From NCBI RefSeq assembly GCF_022179325.1, contig NZ_BPQQ01000018.1:170486-234485 (forward strand): 64,000 nt of DNA. The letters are read 5' to 3'. How positions within the stretch are numbered: position 1 is the first letter of the stretch; each line of letters begins with the position of its first letter. Origin of the DNA: Methylobacterium isbiliense (GTDB lineage: Bacteria; Pseudomonadota; Alphaproteobacteria; Rhizobiales; Beijerinckiaceae). Below the pieces are notes generated by a model. It searched no databases and was not told the DNA's origin. It saw only the letters and a program-made list of their open reading frames with translations. Positions 37,512-48,268 of this stretch are shown piece by piece. The translations under genes were made by a program, and so were the position numbers.

Positions 37512-38436
37512 ACAGGAGGTCCGCGACGAGGTTGAACAGCACGACGAGGCAGGCGAACACGAAGGTGACCGCCATCACCACCGGCGTGTCGTTGGCGAGC
37601 ATCGCGTTGATGAGGAGCGAGCCGATCCCGGGGACGCGGAAGATCTGCTCGGTGACGATGGCCCCGCCGAACACCGCGGGGATCTGCAGGGCGACGAGCG
37701 TCACCACCGGGATCATGGCGTTGCGGGCGATGTGGCGCAGCGTCACCGCGCCCTCGCCGAGGCCCTTGGCGCGGGCCGTGGTGACGTAGTCGAGGCGGGC
37801 CACGTCGAGCACCGCGGCGCGCACGTAGCGGGTGTAGGAGGCGGCCTGGAACAGGCCGAGCACCGCGATCGGCATGATCGCCTGCCGCAGGTGCTCCCAG
37901 TACCAGCGCCAGCCCGTCGCCGCGACGTCGGCGTTGTAGACGAAGGGCAGCCAGTCGAGCTTGAGGCTGAAGACCAGGATGAACAGGAGCCCGGTGAAGA
38001 AGGTCGGCAGCGAGAAGCCCACGAAGGCGAGCGTGTTCGCCACCTGGTCGAGGAGCGAGTAGGGCCGCAGGGCCGCCAGGATGCCGACCGGCACCGCGAC
38101 GAGCAGCGCCAGCACCTGCGAGGAGCCGACCACGAACAGGGTGGTGGGCAGGCGCTGCAGGATCAGGTCGTCGACGTCGATGCGGCTGGCGAAGGAGAAG
38201 CCCCAGTCGCCCTGCAGCATCGCCGTGAGCCAGTGCAGGTAGCGCATCAGCAGCGGGTCATCGAGCCCGTACTTGGCCCGGAGCGCCGCCCGCACCTCCG
38301 GCGGCACGTTGGGATTGGTGGCGAGTTCCCCGAACGGGTCGCCGGGCGCGAGCGCCAGCACCGTGAACAGGATCAGGCTGATCCCCAGCAGGCTCGGGAT
38401 CGCGATCAGCAGCCGCCGGAGCAGGTAGGCGCCCAT
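37477..38436 (-). CDS. Peptide ABC transporter permease (DppB type)
   Basis: A 319-residue inner-membrane permease. It begins YLLRRLLIAIPSLLGIS and has the DppB features LAPGDPF, a YGLDDPLLMRYLHW loop, TARAKGLGEGAVTLRHIARN (EAA loop) and a C-terminal LADLLYGWLDPRI. It forms the heterodimeric pore with the DppC-type protein. It starts six bases after the binding-protein stop. Confidence 0.9.
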   Translation of the reverse strand: MGAYLLRRLLIAIPSLLGISLILFTVLALAPGDPFGELATNPNVPPEVRAALRAKYGLDDPLLMRYLHWLTAMLQGDWGFSFASRIDVDDLILQRLPTTLFVVGSSQVLALLVAVPVGILAALRPYSLLDQVANTLAFVGFSLPTFFTGLLFILVFSLKLDWLPFVYNADVAATGWRWYWEHLRQAIMPIAVLGLFQAASYTRYVRAAVLDVARLDYVTTARAKGLGEGAVTLRHIARNAMIPVVTLVALQIPAVFGGAIVTEQIFRVPGIGSLLINAMLANDTPVVMAVTFVFACLVVLFNLVADLLYGWLDPRISFR

Positions 38437-38442
38437 GCCGCC

Positions 38443-40233
38443 TCAGGTCTCCCTGTACCATTCGGCCAGGAAGGCGAGCGAGTTGTCCCAGCCGCCCTGG
38501 ACCGTCCGGAGCTTGCCGGCCACGGCCGAGACCTGGGCGCGGTGGAGCAGCGGCAGCACGTTCTCGGCGACCACGATGTCGTTCATCCGGATGAACTGGG
38601 CGGCGCGCTTGACGAGGTCGAGCTCGCCCTGCGCCGCGCGGTAGCAGGCATCCGCCTCGGCGTTGCGGATGCGGGAGACGTTGCGGCCCTGCCACTTGTT
38701 CTCCTTGGTCGCCACCTCCCAGGAGACGTACTGGAGCATGAACACGCCCGGGTCGGCCTGGGTCATGTTCCAGGTGTACATCTGCATGTCGGCGTAGAAA
38801 TGCGGGTAGGTGTCCGGGTTCGCCACGTCCGAGGAGAAGAACACCGAGCCCGGAATCGATTTCAGCTCCATCTCGATGCCGGCCTTCTGAGCGGCCTGCT
38901 TGATGATGGCCTGGGTCTTCTGGCGCGGCGCGTTGATCGAGGTCTGGTAGACGAATTTGAGCCGCTTGCCGTCCTTGGCGCGGATGCCGTCGCCGCCCTT
39001 CTTCCAGCCGGCCTCCTCCAGGATCTGCGCCGCCGCGTCGGCATCGAAGGAGAAGCGGGTGTTGGGCGAGCGGAACCGGTCGGGGCCGTTGAGGATGTTG
39101 GCGGTCGCCCGGCCGGTGCGGCCGTAGATGAACTGCTGCACCGCCGCCCGGTTGACGAGCAGGTTCATCGCCTTGCGCACCGCCGGGTCCGAGAAGGCGG
39201 GGTGCTGCGTCTTGATCGAGGCGCGCTCGCCGTCGACCTCCGTCCAGGGATCGGTGGCGTTGAGCTGGATGAACTCGACGTTGCCGCCGTAGTACATCTC
39301 GATCCGGCCCTTGCCCTCGGCCTCCAGCCGCTTGAGGATCTCGTCCTCGACCTGCATGTTCCAGGCGTAGTCGTACTCGCCGGTCTGCAGCACGGCGCGG
39401 GCGGCCGAGACCGCGTCGCCCCCGCCCTTCATCTCGATCGTGTCGAAATACGGCCGGTTGGGCACGTGGTAGTCGGGGTTGCGCACGCCGCGGATGATGT
39501 CGCCCGGGCGGAACTCCGCGAACCTGTAGGCGCCGGTGCCGACCGGCGCGAGGTTCGCGGGCGCGTCGCGGGATTTCTCGCCGACGTAGTCCTTGAACAG
39601 GTGCCTGGGGATGATCATGCCGACGGTCGACACGTAGGCGTCGGCCCAGAACGGCGTCGGCTCCCGAAAGACCACCCGGACCGTGAGGTCGTCGATCTTC
39701 TCGACCTTGATGTCCTTGTAGCTGCCCGCCGTGGTCGCCGCGGTGGCGGGGTTGGCGGCGTACTCCCAGTTGAACACCACGTCGTCGGCGCCGAAGGGCT
39801 GGCCGTCGTGCCACTTCACCCCGGGCTTGAGCCGCCACGTGACGGAGCGCCCGTCCGCCGCGACGCCGCCGTTCTCCCGGCTCGGGATCGCGGCGGCGAG
39901 GATCGGCACGAGGTTGCCCTCGCCGTCCCAGGCCGCCAGCGGCTCGTAGAAGATGCGCGAGCCCTCCTGGTCCTTGGTGCCCACCGCGAAATGCGGGTTG
40001 ATCAGGGTCGGCGCCTGCCAGAACAGCAGCTTCAGCGGCCCGCCGCCGCCGGCCTTCGCCGGCTTGTAGGCGGCGCGCAGGTCGGCGGTCTGGGCGATGC
40101 CCTCCTGGGCGAGCATCATCCCGGCCATCGGGGCGGTGAGGCCGAGCGCCAGCATCCGCTGCACGAAGGCCCGGCGGGAGACCCGCCCGTCCCTCACCCC
40201 GGCGATCAGATGCTGCAGGTCCCGCTCTCTCAT
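38443..40233 (-). CDS. Peptide ABC transporter substrate-binding protein (family 5)
   Basis: A 596-residue periplasmic binding protein. A Tat-type leader (SRRAFVQRMLALGL, residues 19-32) precedes the mature protein. The SBP family 5 motif region is seen in VTWRLKPGVKWHDGQPFGAD and DVVFNWEY. Its ligand is probably a peptide or related compound, not resolvable by eye. It is the first gene of a four-gene operon (binding protein, two permeases, fused ATPase) transcribed leftward. The ATG at 40233 puts the twin arginine close to the N-terminus; extending further upstream would bury it. Confidence 0.9.
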   Translation of the reverse strand: MRERDLQHLIAGVRDGRVSRRAFVQRMLALGLTAPMAGMMLAQEGIAQTADLRAAYKPAKAGGGGPLKLLFWQAPTLINPHFAVGTKDQEGSRIFYEPLAAWDGEGNLVPILAAAIPSRENGGVAADGRSVTWRLKPGVKWHDGQPFGADDVVFNWEYAANPATAATTAGSYKDIKVEKIDDLTVRVVFREPTPFWADAYVSTVGMIIPRHLFKDYVGEKSRDAPANLAPVGTGAYRFAEFRPGDIIRGVRNPDYHVPNRPYFDTIEMKGGGDAVSAARAVLQTGEYDYAWNMQVEDEILKRLEAEGKGRIEMYYGGNVEFIQLNATDPWTEVDGERASIKTQHPAFSDPAVRKAMNLLVNRAAVQQFIYGRTGRATANILNGPDRFRSPNTRFSFDADAAAQILEEAGWKKGGDGIRAKDGKRLKFVYQTSINAPRQKTQAIIKQAAQKAGIEMELKSIPGSVFFSSDVANPDTYPHFYADMQMYTWNMTQADPGVFMLQYVSWEVATKENKWQGRNVSRIRNAEADACYRAAQGELDLVKRAAQFIRMNDIVVAENVLPLLHRAQVSAVAGKLRTVQGGWDNSLAFLAEWYRET

Positions 40234-40275
40234 CGCCTTCGCCTTTCCCACGGGCCGGGCCAGCCGCCGGTGCAT

Positions 40276-40303
40276 GGCCCCGATATCCGGCCCCGATATC
40301 CGG
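40276..40303. promoter_or_regulatory. Tandem GATATC sites upstream of the ABC operon
   Basis: GGCCCCGATATCCGG occurs twice with a 13-base period, about 45-70 bases upstream of the binding-protein ATG. Direct repeats at this spacing in a 227-base divergent promoter region suggest a regulator site, but no regulator is identified. Confidence 0.3.
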
Positions 40304-40460
40304 AAGGTGCGCCCGGAAGCGCTCCGGTTGCAAGTTGTGCACCAATCATCCTCGGTGCGCGGCGACGAAAAATTCAGCGCGGCGGTGTCGGATCGCGGCG
40401 CCCCCGGCCGTCCTTGCGACGAGCCCCGCCACAAGGGGCCGCCACGAGAGGACCGGGACC

Positions 40461-40880
40461 ATGAGCACGCAGACCGAGTGCCGCACCGCCGCCCCCGCCG
40501 TGAAGGGCGGGGTCGTGCCCTACCTGCAGGTCGACGGCGCGATGAAGGCCGCCGACTTCTACACCCGCGCCTTCGGGGCGGTGGTGGTCGCCTCCCAGCC
40601 GCCGGACGCGCAGGGGCGCACCATGCACGTCCATCTCCACGTCAACGGCGGCTCGGTGATGCTGAGCGATCCCTTTCCCGACCACGGCTATCCGCCCGAG
40701 CCGGCGAAGGGCTACAGCCTGCTGCTCCCGGTCGAGGACATCGACGCGGCCTTCGCCCGCGCGGTGGAGGCGGGCGCCACGGTGGTCACGCCGGTGGCCG
40801 AGATGTTCTGGGGCGACCGCTACGGGCAGCTGCGCGATCCGTTCGGCGTGCTCTGGGCCATGAACGCGCCGAAGCGCTGA
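40461..40880 (+). CDS. VOC family protein (PhnB/glyoxalase-like)
   Basis: A 139-residue vicinal-oxygen-chelate protein. VVPYLQVDGAMKAADFYTRA starts the first beta-alpha-beta-beta-beta module. VNGGSVMLSDPFPDHGYPP and WGDRYGQLRDPFGVLWAMN match the PhnB-like branch. Such proteins are small cytoplasmic dimers of unknown substrate. GAGGACCGGGACC precedes the ATG. The following SRPBCC gene begins 18 bases after its stop, so the two were probably an operon. Confidence 0.85.
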   Translation: MSTQTECRTAAPAVKGGVVPYLQVDGAMKAADFYTRAFGAVVVASQPPDAQGRTMHVHLHVNGGSVMLSDPFPDHGYPPEPAKGYSLLLPVEDIDAAFARAVEAGATVVTPVAEMFWGDRYGQLRDPFGVLWAMNAPKR

Positions 40881-40898
40881 CGGCCGGGGAGAGCGGCG

Positions 40899-41371
40899 AT
40901 GACCCAGGACACTCCGACGACCGGTGCGACCTCGTCCTTACCCGCCTGATCCCGGCCCCGCGCCGCGCCCTCTACCGGTGCTGGACCGACCCGGCGCTGC
41001 TGCGGCAATGGTTCGCGCCGCTGCCCTACACGGTCCCGCACGCGGAGCTCGACGTGCGCCCGGGCGGGACCTGCCTGGTGGTGATGCGCGCCCCCGACGG
41101 CAGCGAATTCCCCAACCCGGGCGTCTACCTGGAGGTGGTGGAGGACGAGCGCCTCGTGCTCACCGACGCCTACACGGCGGCCTGGGAGCCCTCGGGCAAG
41201 GCGTTCATGACCGCGATCATCACCTTCGCGGACGAGGCGGGCGGCACCCGCTACACGGCCCGCATCCGCCACTGGAGCGCCGCCGACCGGGAGGCCCACG
41301 AGGCGATGGGCTTCCACCAGGGCTGGGGCCAATGCGCCGACCAGCTCGCCGCGCTGGCCGCGCGGCTCTGA
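40899..41371 (+). pseudogene. SRPBCC (AHSA1-like) gene with a start-proximal frameshift
   Basis: The ATG at 40899 has a good ribosome site (GGGGAG) and reads MTQDTPTTGATSSLPA before a stop. The family-like sequence lies in another frame: CDLVLTRLIPAPRRALYRCW, then TDPALLRQWFAPLPYTVPH and on to a stop at 41371. A single base gained between about 40920 and 40932 would join them into a normal AHSA1-domain protein of about 157 residues. No ATG, GTG or TTG opens the second frame at a sensible place. It is either a true frameshift mutation or a sequencing error. Confidence 0.6.
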
Positions 41372-41376
41372 TCCGG

Positions 41377-41411
41377 CGCGGTCCCGGCCGGCAGCCCCGG
41401 CCGGGACCGCG
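41377..41411 (+). terminator. Perfect 15-bp GC hairpin after the SRPBCC gene
   Basis: CGCGGTCCCGGCCGG, a five-base loop, and CCGGCCGGGACCGCG form a perfect stem beginning six bases after the stop codon. No T-run follows, as is common in high-GC genomes. It is a probable transcription end for the VOC/SRPBCC unit. Confidence 0.6.
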
Positions 41412-41670
41412 GGACCGGCGGCGGCCCCGGCCGCGAGGCGGCACGGATCCGGGATCGATCGCTCTGGGCTGGATCAGACACTCTTGAGGCGCTGCTACCA
41501 TGCGGATCTGCCGCAGGGTTGAAATAGTGATTTATTGAGATCCGAAAGAGCAATTCTTGTGCATCAACGCAAGGCGCCTTTGGCGATCGTGAAGATCTGC
41601 CTTCGACAGACTAATTCCTGAGACCTAATCCGCGTGGCCAGTAGGAAGGTCCGCGCGCAATGCTATCATG

Positions 41671-41687
41671 CCCGGCACCGTGCCGGG
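41671..41687. promoter_or_regulatory. 17-bp palindrome upstream of the PAS kinase
   Basis: CCCGGCACCGTGCCGGG, symmetric around a central C, lies about 100 bases before the histidine kinase start. It is in a 373-base gap whose left part (41510-41640) is comparatively A+T-rich and promoter-like. No other gene is seen there. Confidence 0.3.
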
Positions 41688-41784
41688 CGGCCGGCGGCGT
41701 GCCGACCCGCCTTCGCAGGCACGGGTCCGGCGCGCTCGTGCGCGAGACCCTGCCCCGACCGTCCCGGCCCCACGGGGAAGCGTG

Positions 41785-44121
<2,337 letters not shown>

Positions 44122-44195
44122 GCCGCGGCCCCCGGCGGGGAAGCGCGGGACTCCGCCCTCCGGCCGGGCACCGCGCCGCCCGCGCGGCCGGCTCT

Positions 44196-45773
44196 TCAGG
44201 ACGAGCGGTCGGCGCGCAGGCCCATCAGCTCCTCCAGGGACGCCTCGGCCGTGAAGAGGATTCCCCGCGGCCGGTACTCGATCTCGGCCGTGCCGCCGAT
44301 CTCGCTGGCCAGCGCCCGCTCGATCATCCGCGAGCCGAACCCCGTCCGGGTCGGCGGCGTGACCGCAGGGCCGCCGATCTCCTCCCAGCGCAGCCTCAGC
44401 CGCTCCGGAGCCGTCCCGTCCACGATGTCCCAGTTGACGATCACCCGGCCGGCCTCGACCGACAGCGCGCCGTACTTCACCGCGTTGGTCGCGAGTTCGT
44501 GCAGCGCCATCACGAAGGCCAGGGCCGCCCGCGGCGTCATGCGGATGTCGGGGCCGCCGACGCTGAACCGGCCGCGACCGGAGCGAAACGGGCGCAGCGT
44601 CTCGGCGACGACCTCGGCCAGCGTGGCGCCTTCCCAGTTCTCGCGCGTCAGCACGTCATGCGCGGCCGACAGGGATTGCAGGCGCGCATCCAGGCTCCGG
44701 CGCGCCTCGTCCAGATCGGTCGCGTTGCGCAGCGTCTGATGGGCGATGGACTGCATCGTCGCCATCGAGTTCTTGACCCGGTGCGTCAGCTCGGCCGCCA
44801 GCAGCTCGCGGTGCTCCTCGCCTCGCTTGCGGTCGGTGACGTCGATCGTCACGCCGGCCATGCTCAAGGGCGTCCCGTCGGCCCGGTAGGACGGCTGCCC
44901 CCGCACCTGGATCCAGCGCACCTCGCCCGACGGGGTCGTGGCCCGGTATTCGATGTCGTAATCGGTGCGGTGCGCGATCGAGGCCGCGACGGCCGCCTGC
45001 ATCCGCTCGCGGTCCGCCGGGAGGACGGACGCGATCAGGTCCTCGTAGGTGAAGGGGTCGCCGGCCGGGCGGCCGAAGTTCCGCTTGCACTCGTCCGACG
45101 CGATCAGCCGCCGGTCCGCCAAGTTCAGCGACCACGTTCCGAGCCGGCCGGCCTTGATCATGAAGCGCAGCCGCGCCTCGCTCTGCCGCAGCTCCTCGTT
45201 CCGGCGCACCACCTCGCTCTCCAGCGCGTCGCGGTCGCGCTGCAGCCGCACCATGCGGTCACGCTCCAGCGTGACGTCGAACTGCGACGCGAAGAAGTAC
45301 GTCAGCCCCCCATCCTTGTCAAACACGGGCGAGATGAGCAGCCGGTTCCAAAAGACCTCGCCGTTCTTCTTATGGTTCAGAAGTTCGATCTCGATCGGAA
45401 CAAGCCGGTCGATGGCGTCCCGGATCCTAGCGACATCGTCCGGATTGGTCTCGGGGCCTTGAAGAAAACGGCAGTTCCTGCCGATGATCTCGTCGCGCGT
45501 GTATCCGGTCAGTCGGGTGAAGGCGTCGTTGACGAACACGATCGGGTTGTCGGGCCGGGTTGGATCCGTGATCAGCATGGGCATGCGGGTTGCCTTGACG
45601 GCGGCCGCGAACGGGTCGGAGCTCCTTCCGGTGCGTGACAACTCCTCGACCAGCCGGTCGTGTTCGCGCTGATCGTTCAAGTCCGGTCGGCTCCCCCAGG
45701 GCAGGATGGGCGGGGCTGCTCCTGCCTCGTCCCGTCCGCGTGCGTATACCACGGCCGGGCTGTCGGGACGCAA
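44196..45773 (-). CDS. LOV-domain HWE histidine kinase (blue-light sensor)
   Basis: A 525-residue cytoplasmic kinase. The first PAS domain is a LOV domain: GRNCRFLQGPETN holds the photoactive Cys101, and the flavin-contact asparagines fit (FVNDAFTRLTGY, NHKKNGEVFWN). A second PAS domain (about 205-320) precedes an HWE kinase core (ELTHRVKNSMATMQSIAHQT, later MALHELATNAVKYGAL and a C-terminal GFGSRMIERAL G box). Domain order matches known LOV-HWE kinases of Brucella and relatives, which sense blue light through flavin-cysteine adduct formation. A small gene lies 18 bases upstream on the same strand. Confidence 0.92.
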   Translation of the reverse strand: MRPDSPAVVYARGRDEAGAAPPILPWGSRPDLNDQREHDRLVEELSRTGRSSDPFAAAVKATRMPMLITDPTRPDNPIVFVNDAFTRLTGYTRDEIIGRNCRFLQGPETNPDDVARIRDAIDRLVPIEIELLNHKKNGEVFWNRLLISPVFDKDGGLTYFFASQFDVTLERDRMVRLQRDRDALESEVVRRNEELRQSEARLRFMIKAGRLGTWSLNLADRRLIASDECKRNFGRPAGDPFTYEDLIASVLPADRERMQAAVAASIAHRTDYDIEYRATTPSGEVRWIQVRGQPSYRADGTPLSMAGVTIDVTDRKRGEEHRELLAAELTHRVKNSMATMQSIAHQTLRNATDLDEARRSLDARLQSLSAAHDVLTRENWEGATLAEVVAETLRPFRSGRGRFSVGGPDIRMTPRAALAFVMALHELATNAVKYGALSVEAGRVIVNWDIVDGTAPERLRLRWEEIGGPAVTPPTRTGFGSRMIERALASEIGGTAEIEYRPRGILFTAEASLEELMGLRADRSS

Positions 45774-45791
45774 CCGACCGGACCATCCCGG

Positions 45792-46043
45792 TCAGGGCGC
45801 GTCCGGCCTGGACGCGGAGGCCTTGCGCAGGTCCTGCACCAATCCGGCCAGCCGGAGCACCTCGCTGGCGAAGGCGAGACCGAGGGTGATCCGCATCTCC
45901 CGCAGCGAGGCCTCGTCGTCCTCGGCCGCCGACCCGTCCCGGGTGCGATGATCAGTCGCCGAGAGTTGTCTCACGATCTGATGCCATGCTGCTTCGGTCT
46001 CGCCGGGTGCGGTCGTTTGAACGGGCGTGTTCGCCTCGGCCAT
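45792..46043 (-). CDS. Small hypothetical protein upstream of the LOV kinase
   Basis: An 83-residue protein of unknown family. The N-terminal half is acidic and disordered-looking. The second half (SLREMRITLGLAFASEVLRL followed by AGLVQDLRKA) should form a helix. GGAG lies five bases before the ATG. It ends 18 bases before the LOV kinase start on the same strand, so it is the first gene of that operon and may modulate or be controlled by the light-sensing system. There is no homology-based function. Confidence 0.6.
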   Translation of the reverse strand: MAEANTPVQTTAPGETEAAWHQIVRQLSATDHRTRDGSAAEDDEASLREMRITLGLAFASEVLRLAGLVQDLRKASASRPDAP

Positions 46044-46860
46044 AAACGCTCCTTCGAGACGGCGGTGCTCGCCGATTACCTTAGCGGGTATAAGGCCGTG
46101 GGCCTTTCGGGGGAATACATCTTACGGTGATGAGTATTGGCTGCGGCCCGTCCGGATCTCGGCCGGAACCCCATGGCGCGACGAGCGGTTGTCGGACGCT
46201 ACCCCGGCCTGCCTTTCGCCTTGCTCGGCCGGTGGTCGTCGCGGGTCTGGCGGTGCCGGGGCGTCCCTCGTCACCTGTCGGACCCGCGTGCTGCGGACGC
46301 GCCGATCGTGCGGTGGCCTGGACCAGTGCGGGCTGCCGCACGGGCGGCGTCCGCACGGCGCTTCGCTTAAGCCGGCGGCAGGGCGTGCGAGAGACGCACG
46401 GCCATGATGGGCCGCACCCCGTCGGTCCGGGCGGCGGCCCTGACGGCGGTGGCGCGGGTGGAGAACGTCGGGGGACGGCGCCGGCCGCCCGGTCAGGCGC
46501 TGCTTCGGGCGAGGCACCCGGCGATCACGATCACCACCACCGCGACGCCGCCCAACGCGAACTCCACCATACCAGCCGGCCCATGCCTCTTCTCAGGAGA
46601 GCCGCCGGCGGCAAGACGGGATGCCAGCCCGGGCGGCGCGAGGCCGTCTAGGCATATCGTGCGACGGTTCGATGAACCCGCAGGCCCCGGAGTCGCCCGC
46701 CCGGCAGAGCGCGAAGACGGGGTTCGTCGAGACGGCACGGCAGGCCTGCCCTGCCGAGAGCCTCCGCACGCTTCAGGAGCCGCTGGCGGCGTGACGGCAG
46801 ACGAACCGAGGTGATGGGCGGACGGCGGGCATGCGGCGCAGGCCGGCCGTCGGACCAGGT
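46044..46860. other. Intergenic region with no convincing gene
   Basis: About 800 bases upstream of the LOV operon. Open frames here are short, arginine/proline-rich and lack ribosome sites, and none resembles a known family. A 25-residue hydrophobic frame on the minus strand (46493-46570, GGVAVVVIVIAGCLARSSA at its end) could encode a single-helix peptide but its start has no ribosome site. The LOV-operon promoter is expected near 46044-46140, which is less G+C-rich. Confidence 0.4.
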
Positions 46861-46886
46861 CGAGCCTCCGCCGAAGCGGAGGCTCG
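46861..46886. repeat. Perfect 10-bp hairpin
   Basis: CGAGCCTCCG, six-base loop CCGAAG, and CGGAGGCTCG form a terminator-like stem-loop with no T-run. It lies just outside repeat copy B and downstream of the small minus-strand gene at 46973. Confidence 0.45.
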
Positions 46887-46902
46887 CTGAGACCATTGTC
46901 CG

Positions 46903-46969
46903 ATGACGTGGATGCCGATTCGTCGAAAACAATGCAGAACAATCACAGACCTGGAGCCGGATCCGATGG
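46903..46969 (+). repeat. Dispersed intergenic repeat, copy B
   Basis: It aligns with copy C (inverted) over TCCGATGA, TGGATGCCGATTCGTCGAAA, ACAATGC and GAGCCGGATCCGAT, and with copy A over the TTCGTCGAA and GACCTG blocks. It ends four bases before the stop codon of the small minus-strand gene at 46973. Confidence 0.55.
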
Positions 46970-46972
46970 CCG

Positions 46973-47131
46973 CTAGCTCAGAAGAAGCCGGGCGGTTCTG
47001 ATGGCCGCCCAGCCAAGGCACGCCGTCCAGAGCGCATCGACACCTTCAAGGAAAAGATCATATTCACGTCGAAACTGCGAGGTCGCCTTGGCAAGACGAC
47101 GGTTCAGCCTGCGCATGCTCGGTCCGGTCAT
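46973..47131 (-). CDS. Small hypothetical protein
   Basis: A possible 52-residue protein beginning MTGPSMRRLNRRLAKATSQF and ending RTARLLLS, with a basic N-terminal helix and a hydrophobic segment around LWTACLGWAAI. AGGTG lies eight bases before the ATG at 47131 and an A+T-rich promoter-like stretch lies further upstream (47165-47240). I do not recognise a family; it may be a small membrane-associated protein or not a gene. Confidence 0.4.
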   Translation of the reverse strand: MTGPSMRRLNRRLAKATSQFRREYDLFLEGVDALWTACLGWAAIRTARLLLS

Positions 47132-47164
47132 GTGGGTGCACCTGCAGCGGTCACGTTGATGCAA

Positions 47165-47240
47165 GCAAATTAACGCGAATTTACGCGGATTAATAGCGGT
47201 TAAGTTGAATCAATAAGGGTTAATACTAACGAATGCTTAA
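47165..47240. promoter_or_regulatory. A+T-rich region with repeated TTAA half-sites
   Basis: A 75-base A+T-rich stretch in G+C-rich surroundings, with TTAACGCGAATTTACGCGG as an imperfect palindrome core and TTAATAGCGGTTAA containing two TTAA halves six bases apart. CtrA sites in alphaproteobacteria are TTAA-N7-TTAA, so this is close but not exact. It probably holds promoters for the small minus-strand gene, the WPSSSL gene, or both. Confidence 0.35.
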
Positions 47241-47583
47241 AATTCGATGGCCGGGCTGGGCCCGTGGTGGCACGACGGTCCGGAGCCCACGGGCGGGCTT
47301 TCGGGGCGGCAGGCGCTTCACCGCACGGGCCCTTGCCGTGCGGGCTCTCGCTCGCCTTCGGCTCGGCCCCGTCGCGATCCGCGTCCTGCGGGCGAGGCCC
47401 GCGCCCCGCCATCGCGGAGCGCCGGGCGGTCGTTCTCCTTGGCTCTGCCCCAGCGGCGTCCCGCGTGACGCGCGCCCCCGGAGCAGCGTCGCGGTGGCGA
47501 ATTCAACAAACGTTGGTGCCGATACCGCCACGCTTGGTACGGTTCAGCTCCGGCCTCCCGTGAGCAGCTCTGCAGGAGTGACC

Positions 47584-47838
47584 ATGGCGGAAACGGTCAA
47601 GGCATCTCGACCCCTGAGCATCTGGCCCTCCTCAAGCCTCTGGCCCTCCTCAAGCCTCTGGCCCTCCTCAAGCCTCTGGCCCTCCTGGCGCGCCATCATC
47701 CCGGCTTCCGAGGCGGGGCGCGTCGACGGATACGGAGCGGGCAAGCCGCCCGAAGCGGCGGAGCCGCAGGATCGCGGCCTGACGGCCCCCGAGCTGATCC
47801 GCTTGGCCCGATCCGCCCGGTCAGCGCGGTCCGGCTGA
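47584..47838 (+). CDS. Small protein with perfect WPSSSL repeats
   Basis: An 84-residue protein. After MAETVKASRPLSI comes WPSSSL three times and then WPSW, encoded by exact 18-base repeats. The C-terminal part is hydrophilic and ends LIRLARSARSARSG. GCAGGAGTGACC places AGGAG six bases before the ATG, a strong ribosome site that argues for translation. No signal peptide or known family is recognised. A possible signal-peptide gene begins seven bases after its stop. Confidence 0.5.
   Translation: MAETVKASRPLSIWPSSSLWPSSSLWPSSSLWPSWRAIIPASEAGRVDGYGAGKPPEAAEPQDRGLTAPELIRLARSARSARSG
47623..47687 (+). repeat. 18-bp tandem repeat, 3.6 copies
   Basis: TGGCCCTCCTCAAGCCTC is repeated three times without a mismatch (47623, 47641, 47659) with a partial fourth copy. 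The unit is a multiple of three, so copy-number change keeps the reading frame. Confidence 0.85.
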
Positions 47839-47845
47839 GCGCCGC

Positions 47846-48181
47846 GTGGCCATTTACGCCATCCTCCTCCCGGCCGCCGCTCTCGCCGGCGCCCTCGCCG
47901 GTCAGGCGCTCGCACAACCGGGCGCGACCGTTGGCCTGCCGATCGGAGCCGGGCTGGCCCCGAGGTCAGCCCCGGCTCCCGCCGCGGCGCCGGCGGGCGC
48001 GGCGCGTCCGACGGCCATCGCCCCGAGAGCCGTCAAGGAGCCGGCCGGCACAGCCTGCCGGCCGACATGCCGCGCTCCCGCCGCCGCCGCCAAGGCCGCG
48101 GGCGGTGGCGGCCGTGGCAGCCTGCGTCGGATTCGGGACGGCGGCTCCGACGCGACCTGCCGACGCCGCCTCAAGGGCTGA
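47846..48181 (+). CDS. Possible exported alanine-rich small protein
   Basis: A 111-residue frame starting with GTG seven bases after the WPSSSL gene. The N-terminus (VAIYAILLPAAALAGALAGQ followed by ALA-Q) looks like a signal peptide with an ALA cleavage site. The remainder is alanine/proline-rich with three cysteines (ACRPTCRAP, ATCRRR). Composition alone could produce such a frame in G+C-rich DNA, and I see no strong ribosome site, so it is tentative. Confidence 0.3.
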   Translation: MAIYAILLPAAALAGALAGQALAQPGATVGLPIGAGLAPRSAPAPAAAPAGAARPTAIAPRAVKEPAGTACRPTCRAPAAAAKAAGGGGRGSLRRIRDGGSDATCRRRLKG

Positions 48182-48268
48182 TCAAGCCTCGGTGCGGCGG
48201 TACGAGGCCTGGGCCCCTGTCCCGCTCGCACCCCGGCCCCATGCGGTTCGTCCCTTGAGTGCTCCCAC

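Noticed and set aside
37234-40464. Very long + strand open frame opposite the peptide importer operon
   Set aside because: It is antisense to three well-supported ABC genes, is rich in Arg, Gly, Asp and His, shows no family motif and starts without a ribosome site. High G+C removes stop codons on the opposite strand.
46493-46942. 149-codon minus-strand frame with a hydrophobic end
   Set aside because: Most of it is Pro/Arg/Ser-rich without family resemblance and no ribosome site precedes its start. At best the last 25 residues are a tiny peptide.
47175-47215. CtrA binding site
   Set aside because: The TTAA halves are six rather than seven bases apart and A+T-rich sequence produces TTAA often. 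Not called as a site, only noted in the region entry.
47623-47687. Possible CRISPR array
   Set aside because: The 18-base units are contiguous with no spacers, few in number and in frame within a small gene. No cas gene is near.
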